Of a stretch of DNA of 64,000 bases, positions 54,516-63,950 are shown piece by piece. A program made the position numbers and the translations under genes. The notes under the pieces are model-generated. The model made no database searches, was not told where the DNA came from, and saw only the letters and a list, made by a program, of their open reading frames with translations. How positions within the stretch are numbered: position 1 is the first letter of the stretch; each line of letters starts with the position of its first letter. The DNA is from an uncultured Bacteroidota bacterium (GTDB taxonomy: Bacteria; Bacteroidota; Bacteroidia; Bacteroidales; P3): positions 141,637-205,636 of the forward strand of contig CADBDA010000003.1 of NCBI GenBank assembly GCA_902793295.1, given 5' to 3'.

Positions 54516-55886
54516 TTAGTCACTACATTTTACTATCAAGTCAGTTTTCATGTATTTCTCCACATCTCTCATTTCGCACTTAAATTTATCAATACATGTA
54601 TTATACGGTATTGAGTCAACCTTAACTGCATAATTAACATCTTGGGGGAGTACACTTTGTTGCACAGAACACACTGGGGTTGTCTGCAACGGTTGTATGG
54701 AGAAATCCACCTCCACCGGATTAGTAATGTTATAACCCATGGTGAGGAAATGCTGTTGCGCATTGTAGTTGTCGAGAGAAGTCATCATCTTGTCCGGAAA
54801 AAATGAGACTTGATATATATTCATATACGGACTCGTCAGTTGCAACTCTGCCACAAGGCTTCCGACGCCGAAAGGAGTGGTACCATTCAGCAGGAGGGTC
54901 AATTCACGGTAAGACTGACTGTATTGGATGTCACAGATATCCAACAAATCGGTGTATCCGGATGTCGACACATCAGCCGAATAGACTGCGTTCGATCCGG
55001 TAGTGACGGTGGGAATATTGAATACATACACCATAATTCCCTTGTAATAAAGTCCATTGGCTTCATGCTTCGCTGCCACAGCAAACAAATCGTTGTACAA
55101 ATGGGTCACGGCATAGTCCCACGACTGGGGCCATACATCACCGGGAACCTTATAAAAATAATCCTGTGGCCCTCCTGATTGAAACATGTTGTTCCTCCGG
55201 TGAAACCTGTGGTTAATATTGCCAGCCCCCATGGGGACAGAGCCTACTGCCACAACAAAATTATCCGTCAAACATATTTTCGTAAGTTTCTCATATCCGG
55301 ATGGACTTGTGGTGGTAATCCCCATGGTATAGTTCCAGCCGCTGCCACCTGCAGAACCGGTGATATCCAGCATGCACGACCGGTTGCTCGTGTTGCCGTC
55401 CTTCACGGAACCCACCACTGCCAAGTGCAACGTGTTCGCACTGTCGCGGAACGCCACCAGGCTATGCAGTGTATCGGCGTACTGGAGGTTGCAATGGAAA
55501 TCCCTGTGGGAACAATAGGACATGTTTGATGCGATAAGATCCTGTATTTTGAACCATCCCCATACCCCTTTTGACGCTTGTTGAGAATTGTCCAATCCGC
55601 AAAAATACACATAATCCTCGAAAATGACAAAATCCCTTACAAATATACTGGGATCGATTTCTGCGTTGAGGACTGTCATGGATGCGTCAGCATAGGCGAA
55701 GTAATGCGCGGTGGAAGTCTCCACATAACTGACAGTGGCCGGATAAGCGTATCCTCTCACAATAGTGTGCAACACCGGCGATGGGTACTGTGATCCAACT
55801 ATCCGGTGTTGTCCGAACACTGGTGCCTCTCCTACAGCCATCAAGACAATGAGCACTAAGGTTTTTAATAAAACTCGTAGGTTCAT
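54516..55886 (-). CDS. Exported protein of unknown function, partner of the T9SS substrate
   Basis: A 456-residue protein I do not recognise. A signal peptide (LMAVGEAPVFGQ) precedes a mature part with repeated short strands of the type FVIFEDYVYFCGLDN, LHLAVVGSVKDGN and NFVVAVGSVPMGAG, about 40-60 residues apart, which suggests a beta-propeller or similar repeat fold. About nine Cys are present, several near the C-terminus (CSVQQ, CIDKFKCEM). There is no sorting domain, so it may stay in the periplasm or outer membrane. A consensus promoter lies upstream and the T9SS substrate gene follows at once, so the two may act together. Confidence 0.75.
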   Translation of the reverse strand: MNLRVLLKTLVLIVLMAVGEAPVFGQHRIVGSQYPSPVLHTIVRGYAYPATVSYVETSTAHYFAYADASMTVLNAEIDPSIFVRDFVIFEDYVYFCGLDNSQQASKGVWGWFKIQDLIASNMSYCSHRDFHCNLQYADTLHSLVAFRDSANTLHLAVVGSVKDGNTSNRSCMLDITGSAGGSGWNYTMGITTTSPSGYEKLTKICLTDNFVVAVGSVPMGAGNINHRFHRRNNMFQSGGPQDYFYKVPGDVWPQSWDYAVTHLYNDLFAVAAKHEANGLYYKGIMVYVFNIPTVTTGSNAVYSADVSTSGYTDLLDICDIQYSQSYRELTLLLNGTTPFGVGSLVAELQLTSPYMNIYQVSFFPDKMMTSLDNYNAQQHFLTMGYNITNPVEVDFSIQPLQTTPVCSVQQSVLPQDVNYAVKVDSIPYNTCIDKFKCEMRDVEKYMKTDLIVKCSD

Positions 55887-56063
55887 GTTTTTAGGTATTT
55901 ATTTGTTTTGAAGGAACTATTTTAACAATAAAATGGTCAGACTTGAAATCCTAGAGGATGGAGGAACAATAAAAAGAATTCCTTGGTTAAATCTAATACA
56001 AAATTTTGATATCCATTTATTTATATCAAACAATATCCTAATATGGATTGTCATTTCCGCATG

Positions 56064-56094
56064 CAAATGTATGACATTCTATCATTTTCTCAAA
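56064..56094 (-). promoter_or_regulatory. Consensus promoter of the 55886-53060 operon
   Basis: On the minus strand -33 TTTG (56091-56094) and -7 TACATTTG (56064-56071) are exactly 19 bases apart, the best promoter in the window. It implies a leader of about 170 bases. The gap 55887-56231 also holds the aminotransferase terminator and no gene. Confidence 0.7.
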
Positions 56095-56177
56095 ACAAAA
56101 CACCTATTTTTTTAGAAGAGTGCACTATATTTTTATAGCTTTACAACTAAAACTTCCGACAAATGAGTCGTTTAGAC

Positions 56178-56209
56178 AAAAAAAATCCGTTTCTCTTCGA
56201 AACGGATTT
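56178..56209 (-). terminator. Intrinsic terminator after the aminotransferase gene
   Basis: On the minus strand AAATCCGTTTC pairs exactly with GAAACGGATTT around GAAGA, followed by a run of T. It lies 23 bases after the stop. Confidence 0.92.
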
Positions 56210-56231
56210 ATGAAGGATGCAATGTTATTTT

Positions 56232-57434
56232 TTATTGCAGTTTCAGCAGGGCCTCTTTGATGCGGCGGAGGGCCTCGACAAGGAGTTCCTCGCTGGTGGC
56301 ATAGCTGAGACGGATGCAGTTGTCGTCGCCGAAGGCGGAGCCCATGACGGTGGCGACATTGGCCTCATTGAGGAGGTACATGGCCAAGTCGGTGCTGTTG
56401 TTGATGGTGTATTCGCCGAAGCGTTTGCCGTAGTAGGCGCTGACCTCGGGGAAGAAATAGAAGGCGCCCTGGGGCAGACGCACCTTGAGACCGGGGATGT
56501 CGCAGAGGAGTTTGTAGACCATGTCGCGACGTTTCTGGAAGATGTTGCGCATGTTGATGATGTCTTCGCTGGTGGCGGGGTCCATGAGCATGGCGCAGAC
56601 GGTGGCCTTTTGGGCGATACTGCAGGTGGCCGAGGTGACCTGGCCCTGCAGTTTGTTGCAAGCCTTGGCGATAACCGTGGGAGCAGCGATGAAGCCGATA
56701 CGCCAGCCCGTCATGGCGAAACCCTTGGCGACACCGTTGACCGTGATGACGCGGTCGCGGACATTCTCGAACTGGGCGATAGACTCATGTTTGCCCACGA
56801 AGTTGATGTGCTCGTAAATTTCGTCGGCCATGATGAAGATATTGTCATGTTTGGCCACGACATCGGCGATGGCTTTGAGTTCCTCCTTGGTATAGAGCAT
56901 ACCGGTGGGGTTGGAGGGGCTGGAGAACATGATGAGCTTGGTGCGCGGGGTGATGGCCTCTTCCAGCTGCTGGGGGGTCACCTTGAAGTCGTTTTCGATT
57001 TTGGTTTTGACATAGACGCACTTGCCCTCGGCCACGCGGACAATCTCCTTGTAGCTGACCCAGAAAGGCGTGGGGATGATGACTTCGTCGCCCGGGTTGA
57101 CAAGGCACTGGACCAACTGGTAGATGCTCTGCTTGGCGCCGGTGGAGACGACGATCTGTTCTGGTTTGAAATCCAAATTGTTGTCACGTTTGAATTTGGT
57201 GCAGATGGCTTCACGCAGGTCGGGGTAGCCCGGCACGGGAGGATAGTGGGTGAAGTTGTCGTCGATGGCCTTCTTGGCGGCGAGCTTCACAGCCTCGGGG
57301 GTGTTGAAGTCAGGTTCGCCGATGCTGAGGCTGATGACATCCTTGCCCTGGGCCTTCAGTTCGCGAGCTTTTGCGGTCATAGCGAGAGTCTCTGACTCTG
57401 CCATATTGAGGATTCTGTTGGATAAGATTTCCAT
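56232..57434 (-). CDS. Pyridoxal-phosphate aminotransferase, aspartate type (class I)
   Basis: A 400-residue class I aminotransferase, probably aspartate:2-oxoglutarate. Motifs: SIGEPDFNTPEAVKLAAKKA (substrate strand), the cofactor-stacking region STGAKQSIYQLVQCLV, SSPSNPTGMLYTKEEL, the DEIYEHINF segment with the ring-nitrogen Asp, and the Schiff-base lysine in GVAKGFAMTGWRIGF. The C-terminal carboxylate-binding Arg lies in NCIRLSYATS. It belongs to the subgroup of AspB-like enzymes rather than the E. coli AspC subgroup, so broader specificity is possible. It is a single-gene unit divergent from recA. Confidence 0.92.
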   Translation of the reverse strand: MEILSNRILNMAESETLAMTAKARELKAQGKDVISLSIGEPDFNTPEAVKLAAKKAIDDNFTHYPPVPGYPDLREAICTKFKRDNNLDFKPEQIVVSTGAKQSIYQLVQCLVNPGDEVIIPTPFWVSYKEIVRVAEGKCVYVKTKIENDFKVTPQQLEEAITPRTKLIMFSSPSNPTGMLYTKEELKAIADVVAKHDNIFIMADEIYEHINFVGKHESIAQFENVRDRVITVNGVAKGFAMTGWRIGFIAAPTVIAKACNKLQGQVTSATCSIAQKATVCAMLMDPATSEDIINMRNIFQKRRDMVYKLLCDIPGLKVRLPQGAFYFFPEVSAYYGKRFGEYTINNSTDLAMYLLNEANVATVMGSAFGDDNCIRLSYATSEELLVEALRRIKEALLKLQ

Positions 57435-57486
57435 GATAATGATTTTTTGAATGGATGATACTTTGACTACATGCCAATTGAGTTTG

Positions 57487-57494
57487 CAAAATTA
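57487..57494 (-). promoter_or_regulatory. Promoter -7 box of the aminotransferase gene
   Basis: Reads TAATTTTG on the minus strand, an exact consensus match, with a leader of about 45 bases. A -33 box is not clear. Confidence 0.5.
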
Positions 57495-57520
57495 CAAATT
57501 ATTTTTGAAATGCGATGGCA

Positions 57521-57553
57521 ATTGCTAAAAATAAAAAAAAAATTGTATATTTG
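57521..57553 (+). promoter_or_regulatory. Promoter of recA
   Basis: ATTG (57521-57524) and an exact -7 TATATTTG (57546-57553) are 21 bases apart. No LexA-type inverted repeat is visible around them, so SOS control is not evident. Confidence 0.6.
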
Positions 57554-57610
57554 TCATTCCGTTTATTTTAGGACAGAACACAAATAATAATTTATAAAAA
57601 ACTGATTTTT

Positions 57611-58648
57611 ATGGCAAAAGAAATGAACGATGCCGATGCATCGAAACTGGAGAAACTGAAAATTCTGCAGAGTACGCTGGATAAGATTGAGAAGAACTAC
57701 GGAAAAGGATCTATCATGAAGCTTGGCGACCGACCGGACGAGAGCTATGAGGCCATCTCGACAGGCTCCATCAGCCTGGACACGGCGCTTGGCATCGGCG
57801 GCTTCCCCAAGGGGCGTATCATCGAAATCTACGGTCCCGAATCGTCGGGAAAGACCACCCTGGCCATCCACGCCATCGCCGAGTCACAGAAAAAAGGCGG
57901 CATAGCGGCCTTTATCGACGCCGAACACGCCTTCGACCCCGTCTATGCCCGCAAACTGGGAGTGGACATCGACAACCTGCTGGTGTCGCAGCCCGACAAC
58001 GGAGAGCAGGCATTGGAGATTGCCGACAACCTGATCCGTTCGGGTGCCATCGACATCATCGTCATCGACTCGGTGGCCGCGCTGACCCCCAAAGCCGAGA
58101 TTGACGGCGAGATGGGCGAATCGAAAGTCGGTCTGCATGCCCGCCTGATGTCGCAGGCGCTGCGCAAGATGACCTCGACCATCAGCAAGACCGGATGCTG
58201 CTGCATCTTCATCAACCAGCTGCGCGAGAAGATCGGCGTCATGTTCGGCAACCCCGAGACCACCACTGGTGGCAACGCCCTGAAATTCTACGCCTCGGTG
58301 CGACTCGACATACGCCGCATCCAAGCCATCAAGGAAGGCGACCAGAATATCGGCAACCGCGTGAAGGTGAAGGTGGTGAAAAACAAAGTGGCCCCACCGT
58401 TCCGCACCTGCGAATTCGACCTGATGTTCGGTGAAGGCATCTCGAAATATGGCGAGATTGTGGACCTTGGCGTGGAATGCGGCGTGGTGAAGAAGAGCGG
58501 CTCATGGTTCAGCTATGGCGACAGCAAACTGGCCCAAGGACGTGAAGGCGTGAAGAGCCTGCTGCGCGACAACCCCGAACTGTGCGAGGAGCTGGAATCG
58601 CAGATACGCCTGGCCATGCACGAGAAAAACAACGAAGAACTGTCATGA
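57611..58648 (+). CDS. recA: Recombinase RecA
   Basis: Strand-exchange ATPase of homologous recombination. The 345-residue protein has Walker A GPESSGKT at residues 75-82, Walker [12 protein letters not shown], the DNA-binding loop region [17 protein letters not shown], and the segment [20 protein letters not shown]. The N-terminal extension ([16 protein letters not shown]) is slightly longer than in E. coli. Its stop overlaps the start of the next gene in ATGA, so the two are translationally coupled. No obvious SOS operator is seen. Confidence 0.98.
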   Translation: MAKEMNDADASKLEKLKILQSTLDKIEKNYGKGSIMKLGDRPDESYEAISTGSISLDTALGIGGFPKGRIIEIYGPESSGKTTLAIHAIAESQKKGGIAAFIDAEHAFDPVYARKLGVDIDNLLVSQPDNGEQALEIADNLIRSGAIDIIVIDSVAALTPKAEIDGEMGESKVGLHARLMSQALRKMTSTISKTGCCCIFINQLREKIGVMFGNPETTTGGNALKFYASVRLDIRRIQAIKEGDQNIGNRVKVKVVKNKVAPPFRTCEFDLMFGEGISKYGEIVDLGVECGVVKKSGSWFSYGDSKLAQGREGVKSLLRDNPELCEELESQIRLAMHEKNNEELS

Positions 58649-59193
58649 AACGAAGCATCATCCTGCTATTGGCAGCACTGGGAGCCTTTATGGGGCTGCA
58701 GGCACAGAGCGACGATGAAATTGTCGGCAGCAGCGGTGACATCACACTACCCCACATGTCGTTGTCCGCCGAGGACCACGACATGTGCAGCAGTTTCTTC
58801 TTGGAAGGGACGCTACTGTTGGGCAGCGACATCGACGGCACCACCCCAGCCGGCGGCGCGGGTCTCAGCGTGGCCTACCTGCCGCAGCACTTCGGCGCCT
58901 ACGGCACAGCCAACCTGATGCGCGACGGCATTGAAGGCAGCATAGGGCTGGCATGGAGACCATTCACCCACTCGCGCATTGTGGACTGGCAGCTCTTTGC
59001 CGGGCCCGCATTCTACCACGGCGTGGGCTTTGAAGGCGGCATGCGATTCAGCGCCACCAAGCGACACAACCGGGGCGAATTTTCGTGGATGAGCGCCTCG
59101 GTGAGTTACGTGTCACTGCCCCGGTGGCAGTTCGTCTCCATCGGTTTGAGCATCGACTTTTCCTACCTATGGGGACTGTTCGTCATCATCTGA
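58645..59193 (+). CDS. Small exported outer-membrane-like protein coupled to recA
   Basis: A 182-residue protein I do not recognise. Its ATG shares the ATGA with the recA stop. A signal peptide ([10 protein letters not shown]) is followed by about 30 acidic residues and then alternating strands ([53 protein letters not shown]) ending in LWGLFVII, the pattern of a small eight-stranded barrel. Coupling to recA is odd for an envelope protein and may simply reflect compact gene order. Confidence 0.72.
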   Translation: MKRSIILLLAALGAFMGLQAQSDDEIVGSSGDITLPHMSLSAEDHDMCSSFFLEGTLLLGSDIDGTTPAGGAGLSVAYLPQHFGAYGTANLMRDGIEGSIGLAWRPFTHSRIVDWQLFAGPAFYHGVGFEGGMRFSATKRHNRGEFSWMSASVSYVSLPRWQFVSIGLSIDFSYLWGLFVII

Positions 59194-59318
59194 CGGCAAT
59201 CCGGCGGCACCATCCGCCCATCCCATATCCCGCCATCGATTCCGACAGGCCGGGAACCCTGTTCTTCGGCTAAACCGAGAAAAAAGCACACCCAATTGGA
59301 ACCCATACAGAAAGCATC

Positions 59319-61589
59319 ATGGAAAACGAAGAGATAGCCGTACAGCAGAAGTACGAAGAGTTGCTGGAGGCCTGCAAAAGCGTGCAGCAGCTCAGCGTGG
59401 AGGACGAGAACAACATCTTCAGAGCCTTCACTCTGGCGCGCAACGCCCATGCCGACACACGGCGCAAATCGGGCGAACTCTACATCTTCCACCCATTGGC
59501 GGTGGCGCTGATAGCCGTGAAGGAGGTGGGGCTGGGTCCCATAGCGGTGGTCTGCGCCCTGCTGCACGACGTGGTGGAGGACACCGACATCACCCTGGAG
59601 AACCTCAACTCCATTTTCGGCCCCCGAGTGGCCCGCATCGTCGACGGCGTGACAAAGATAGACAAGGCCAGCATGATTGCCGAGCAGAACGACGACTTCT
59701 CGTCGCAGGCCGAGAACTACAAGAAGATTCTGCTCGCCATGTGCGACGACGCCTACGTCATCTTCCTGAAGCTCTGCGACCGGCTGCACAACATGCGCAC
59801 CCTGCAGTCGATGAAAGACACCAAGAAACTGGCCATTTCGTCGGAGACCCAATACCTCTATGTGCCTCTGGCCCACCGTTTGGGACTCTACAGCATCAAG
59901 ACCGAGCTCGAAGAGCTGGTGATGCAATACACCAACCCCGACAAATACGCCGAAATCGCCGCACAGATCAGCAAAACAGTAGGCACCGAGTTGAAACTCA
60001 AAGAGTGTTTCACCGCCCCCATACGGGAGCTGTTGGACGAACACCATTTCCATTACACCATCAAGACGCGCGTCAAGTCGGTCTATTCCTGTTGGAAGAA
60101 GATGCAGAACAAAGGCGTCCAGTTCGACGAAATCTACGACCTCTACGCCATGCGCATCATTCTGGACGTGCCCGAAACCGAAGGGATGGACGAAAGCGAA
60201 CAGCGCAAGTTGGAGAAAGAGGAGTGCTTCAAGGTTTTTGCACTCGTCACCAGCCTTTTCCATCCGCAACCCGCACGCTTCCGCGACTGGATCACCACCC
60301 CCAAAAATAACGGGTACGAGTCGCTCCACACGACGGTGATGAGCCCCATCGGCCACTGGGTGGAGGTGCAGATACGCACCACCCGCATGGACCGCATTGC
60401 CGAAAAGGGCATGGCCGCCCATTTCCTCTACAAGGAAGCCCACCCCGACCAAGCCACGCAGAACAGCCCCGTGGAGGAGTGGCTGCAACAGATACGCACC
60501 TCGCTCGAAGACCCCAACAAGAGCGCCCTCGACCTGGTGGAAGAATTCAAGGAGACGCTGTACACCAAAGAGATATACATCTTCACCCCCAAAGGCGAGA
60601 CCATCAAAATGCCCTCACGGTCGACGGTGCTTGACTTCGCCTATGCCATCCACTCGCAGTTGGGCGAGCACTGCATAGGTGCCAAAGTCAACGCCCGAGT
60701 GGTTCCATTGGGCTACCGGCTGCACAGCGGCGAACAGGTACAGGTGCTCACCTCGCAGAAGACCTTCCCCTCCGAGGAATGGCTGAGCCAGGCACAGACC
60801 CCTCGCGCCAAGGAGCACATCAAAGACTACATCCGAAACAAGAAGAAAGAATACCGCGAGGCAGGCGAAGACAAGCTGCGCGACTTCATGAAGCGCAACA
60901 GCATGAGAATCACCGCCGACCGGATAGCACGGCTGAAACGCTATTTCAATGTGGACAGCGACACCGAGCTCTACTACCGCATTGCCACCGACGCCATCAG
61001 CGAAGAGCAACTGAAACAATGCTTCCATCTGGAGAAGAATGCACCGAACATGCTTTTCCTGAGGCCCTTCCAAGACCTGTTCGACAATGGGACGACAACG
61101 CCAGCCGGCAGCGACACGAAACGTCGCGGCCTCAAGCCCCCAACCATATCGCCCTTCTTGACCGACAGCGACCACGAGAACCTGGAGAGCCAGCCGGCTC
61201 CCTGTTGCAAACCCGTGCAGGGCGACCGCGTGATCGGCATTGTCAGCGGCGACAAGATTATGGTGCACCGCACCAATTGCCCCAACGCCATCCACGAGAT
61301 GTCGACCCACGAAGACCGCATTGTGCGCACCCGTTGGCGTCCCGGCGAGAAGATAGCCTTCCTTACCGGCATCAGCATCACCGCTATCGACCGCAAGGGG
61401 CTGTTGCAGGAGCTGACGCGCATCATCAGCGAAGAGCTGGACCTGAACATGCGAGCCATCACACTGGAAGCCTCCGAAGGCGTGGCGCGCGGACTGCTGA
61501 TGCTCTATGTTCACAACCTGGGCGACCTGGACCAGCTGATGGGGCGCATACGCACCCTTGAAGGAGTGGAACAGGTGCAGCGCGTCTGA
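59319..61589 (+). CDS. Bifunctional (p)ppGpp synthetase/hydrolase (Rel/SpoT)
   Basis: Makes and degrades the stringent-response alarmone. The 756-residue protein has an HD hydrolase domain (residues 30-180) with His58, His83-Asp84 and Glu87-Asp88 in LLHDVVEDTD, so hydrolysis should be active. The synthetase domain (about 230-370) keeps KTRVKSVYSCWKKM and FDEIYDLYAMRII. A TGS domain (EIYIFTPKGETIKMPS) follows, then a helical part, the zinc-finger/RIS-like region (MVHRTNCPNAIHE), and a C-terminal ACT domain (IDRKGLLQELTRIISEEL). The order is that of long Rel proteins. It precedes mazG by 34 bases on the same strand. Confidence 0.95.
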   Translation: MENEEIAVQQKYEELLEACKSVQQLSVEDENNIFRAFTLARNAHADTRRKSGELYIFHPLAVALIAVKEVGLGPIAVVCALLHDVVEDTDITLENLNSIFGPRVARIVDGVTKIDKASMIAEQNDDFSSQAENYKKILLAMCDDAYVIFLKLCDRLHNMRTLQSMKDTKKLAISSETQYLYVPLAHRLGLYSIKTELEELVMQYTNPDKYAEIAAQISKTVGTELKLKECFTAPIRELLDEHHFHYTIKTRVKSVYSCWKKMQNKGVQFDEIYDLYAMRIILDVPETEGMDESEQRKLEKEECFKVFALVTSLFHPQPARFRDWITTPKNNGYESLHTTVMSPIGHWVEVQIRTTRMDRIAEKGMAAHFLYKEAHPDQATQNSPVEEWLQQIRTSLEDPNKSALDLVEEFKETLYTKEIYIFTPKGETIKMPSRSTVLDFAYAIHSQLGEHCIGAKVNARVVPLGYRLHSGEQVQVLTSQKTFPSEEWLSQAQTPRAKEHIKDYIRNKKKEYREAGEDKLRDFMKRNSMRITADRIARLKRYFNVDSDTELYYRIATDAISEEQLKQCFHLEKNAPNMLFLRPFQDLFDNGTTTPAGSDTKRRGLKPPTISPFLTDSDHENLESQPAPCCKPVQGDRVIGIVSGDKIMVHRTNCPNAIHEMSTHEDRIVRTRWRPGEKIAFLTGISITAIDRKGLLQELTRIISEELDLNMRAITLEASEGVARGLLMLYVHNLGDLDQLMGRIRTLEGVEQVQRV

Positions 61590-61623
61590 AAAAACGGCAA
61601 GACCATCCCCTACCCCAACCATC

Positions 61624-62412
61624 ATGACCGAAGAACAGAAATCGCTAAAATGGCTCAGTTCGATACTCGACATCCTGCTGAGCGAATGTCCGTGGGACAG
61701 TGTGCAGACCATCGACTCGTTGCGCTACCTGACTATCGAAGAAGTGTACGAGTTGTCTGAATCCATCATTGCCGGCAATCGCGAGGAGATGGGCAAAGAG
61801 ATGGGCGACTTGTTCATGCACCTGCTTTTCTATGCCAAGCTGGCAGAAAAGGAAGGAGCCTTCACAGCCGCCGACGTGCTCGACGGCATCAGCCAGAAGC
61901 TGATACGGCGCCATCCGCACATAGCACTACCCGATCGTGAAGGGCAGCTACAAAAGCCCAGCCGGAGCGACAAGCCCCGATGGGAAGAGGTGAAGATGGG
62001 AGAAGGGCGGCGATCAGCGCTTGAAGGGGTCCCCGAAAGCCTGCCTCCGCTGGTGAAAGCCGTGCGGATGCAGGAGAAAGCGTCAGGAATGGGATTCGAC
62101 TTTGCCGACAGTGGCGCAGCGCACGACAAATTCAAGGAAGAATATGGCGAGTTCTGCCAGGCGCTGGAAGCGGGCGAACGGGGACACGCCGAAGAGGAGC
62201 TGGGCGACATGCTATTTGCACTGGTCAAGTGGGCCGCCAGCGAAGGCATCAACGCCGACGATGCGCTGAGCAGGGCCAACCGGAAGTTCCAGCGGCGGTT
62301 CACCTCAGTTGAGCGGCAAGCCCAAAAACTTGGGAAGCATCTGGCCGAAATGGACAGGGAGGAGATGCTCCAACTATGGGAGGAAGCCAAACAGGAGGAA
62401 CGCATCCGATAA
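61624..62412 (+). CDS. mazG: Nucleoside triphosphate pyrophosphohydrolase
   Basis: Hydrolyses nucleoside triphosphates to monophosphates and limits mutagenic or excess nucleotides; in E. coli MazG also lowers ppGpp during starvation. The 262-residue protein has two MazG domains, the first around residues 22-75 (CPWDSVQTIDSLRYLTIEEV, EMGDLFMHLLFY) and the second around 150-230 (KFKEEYGEFCQALEAG, EEELGDMLFALVKW), with the metal-binding ExxE patterns in both. The ATG at 61624 is used because the earlier frame overlaps the end of the rel gene. Location after rel/spoT fits a joint role in starvation. Confidence 0.94.
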   Translation: MTEEQKSLKWLSSILDILLSECPWDSVQTIDSLRYLTIEEVYELSESIIAGNREEMGKEMGDLFMHLLFYAKLAEKEGAFTAADVLDGISQKLIRRHPHIALPDREGQLQKPSRSDKPRWEEVKMGEGRRSALEGVPESLPPLVKAVRMQEKASGMGFDFADSGAAHDKFKEEYGEFCQALEAGERGHAEEELGDMLFALVKWAASEGINADDALSRANRKFQRRFTSVERQAQKLGKHLAEMDREEMLQLWEEAKQEERIR

Positions 62413-62476
62413 TCCCAACCCGGACAAGAACAAATGCGACACCTCCGAAAGAACCCCCGGGATAGCATAACATAGA

Positions 62477-62962
62477 CTACAAGTAATACTTAATAACCGG
62501 ATTGTCAGACCAATGACTGATTAGACCCTCAAACCATGGTGAACCATGGCGATTATTTTGACTATACAAAGGAATATGTATTTTCCCAACATCTCCACCA
62601 TCAAAATCGATTATTTTCATTGGATTCCAAGCGCAATAAGCATACGGACTAATACTCGGGTACTTGTCCGCCATCGGGTCGACGCTCAGCCAGGCGGTGG
62701 TGAGGGTGTGGTCGAGGTACCTCGCACCGAAGTAGGAATACCCTGTGAGCAAGTCCGGTGGACTTGTGAGCCGAGCCCTGCAAAGTTCCCCACTTTGCAG
62801 ATACAGGCGAAGGGGGTCTAACTCCTTGCCGGTGGAATTCGGAGCGGCTTTACGGTTATATCTATATTGATTATCAGCATTTTGATAATGCCAAAAACAA
62901 CCATTTTCGGCGTTTCCGAAAGCGATGACTTGACAAGTTGATATGTTTCCGAACATTTCCAA
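62477..62962 (-). pseudogene. Truncated RHS repeat-associated core, C-terminal remnant
   Basis: The frame encodes the hallmark end of an RHS core: YRYNRKAAPNSTGKELD, then GYSYFGARYLDHTLTT, then WLSVDPMADKYPSISPYAYC and NPMKIIDFDGG. In intact RHS proteins hundreds to thousands of residues of YD repeats come before this; here only about 36 residues do, so it is a relic or a displaced tip. About 23 residues (PLRLYLQSGELCRARLTSPP and neighbours) are inserted between TGKELD and GYSYFG without shifting the frame. The last 40 residues (IPLYSQNNRHGSPWFEGLIS) have no toxin motif I recognise. Confidence 0.8.
62750..62800. repeat. Double-hairpin insert in the RHS relic
   Basis: CAAGTCC-GGT-GGACTTG (62750-62766) and CTGCAAAGT-TCCCC-ACTTTGCAG (62778-62800) are two perfect inverted repeats in about 50 bases, exactly where the RHS reading frame carries its extra residues. 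This is the form of a small palindromic repeat element. Confidence 0.7.
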
Positions 62963-63224
62963 AACACTGATTTTATTGATATAACGATATGTGGATTATT
63001 ATATTGCGTTGTTGTGGATTAGGAAATCATATAGACTCTGTAGACTCAACTACGGATTGTAAATCCTTATAATATTTTGCGTCAGATTACAAATCTGCCG
63101 CAACTTTTCGCAACTGGAACATCCGCCGCGACGGGTAGGCACATCAGACGCAATGACAAATAACTGGGGCGACTTCTAAGACAGGTAAGATTCGTTAGTT
63201 AGAGACACCCGTCGCAATGGACAA
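62963..63224. other. Non-coding stretch with several inverted repeats
   Basis: GGATT-GTA-AATCC (63054-63066) and CAGATT-ACA-AATCTG (63083-63097) are short hairpins of similar design. GCGACGGGT (63128-63136) and ACCCGTCGC (63207-63215) form a 9-base inverted repeat bounding 88 bases. I see no gene. Palindromic repeats or a decayed mobile element are likely. Confidence 0.5.
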
Positions 63225-63950
63225 TCATGGTTGGCTGCTCTTTAGAGGATCATCAGACCATTCAAATCTCACACTTGGTCTATATTGAAATCGAATGCAT
63301 TTTTCCACTGTATCGACATCATAATCTTGCATTTTAATCAGTTCAACGTATTCAAAACGATCAAATATGTATGTGTTTGATGATTGCATGTTGTCGGGGA
63401 TGTATTGTTTGATGGAACTAAAAATCTGCAAACATGAGATTGGAATTTCATGGAATTCCGCTTTTATTAAGTAAACGGATATAATAAGTTTTCTATGGTC
63501 GGACGGATAAACATACATCGACGTGCCAGATTGAAATACATAATGTCTTATTTTAAGCCAATTGAGATTATAACAACGGCTTCTTTTATCTCCGAACGAT
63601 GAGTCCGACAAATTCCCAATAGCTTTTTTTCGTATTACAGGATCAAGATATATCGCTTCTTGAACATTTCCCGGTGCAGGAATCGAATTCTGGAAAATGT
63701 TATAAACGATAGCATCTTCGTCCGAATAGTCTATATAGTAATCATCGAGGCTTTTTGTGAAAACATTATAAGTATTTACATTACATCTGGAAGTAAAATC
63801 CCATATTTTTATATAAAACAATTCGTTAGGAATTGTTTCTTGCTGAGAAAAACAAGGCACGGCTAACGACAGGTACAACAAACAAGTTATCAAATGTTTA
63901 AGGTTCTTCCGACAAATGCGTAGGTGAGACACAATAAAAGAAGCTGGCAT
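63225..63950 (-). CDS. Exported protein of unknown function
   Basis: A 241-residue protein I do not recognise. A hydrophobic segment near residues 16-35 (NLKHLITCLLYLSLAVPCFS) looks like a signal peptide after a basic stretch; the ATG at 63950 is the only good start before it. The mature part is rich in Tyr, Ile and Asp (DDYYIDYSDEDAIVYNIFQN, IRHYVFQSGTSMYVYPSDHR), suggesting a mixed alpha/beta fold. The DNA is noticeably more AT-rich than neighbouring genes, as in recently acquired or weakly selected genes. It lies beside the RHS relic on the same strand. No immunity-protein family is recognisable. Confidence 0.65.
   Translation of the reverse strand: MPASFIVSHLRICRKNLKHLITCLLYLSLAVPCFSQQETIPNELFYIKIWDFTSRCNVNTYNVFTKSLDDYYIDYSDEDAIVYNIFQNSIPAPGNVQEAIYLDPVIRKKAIGNLSDSSFGDKRSRCYNLNWLKIRHYVFQSGTSMYVYPSDHRKLIISVYLIKAEFHEIPISCLQIFSSIKQYIPDNMQSSNTYIFDRFEYVELIKMQDYDVDTVEKCIRFQYRPSVRFEWSDDPLKSSQP

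Noticed and set aside
56217..57395. A 392-codon plus-strand frame opposite the aminotransferase gene.
   Set aside because: The minus strand encodes a complete class I aminotransferase with all motifs; the other strand is a shadow.
62477..63950. Polymorphic toxin with an immunity gene.
   Set aside because: The RHS tip lacks a recognisable toxin domain, the core is truncated, and the neighbouring gene encodes an exported protein unlike known immunity families.
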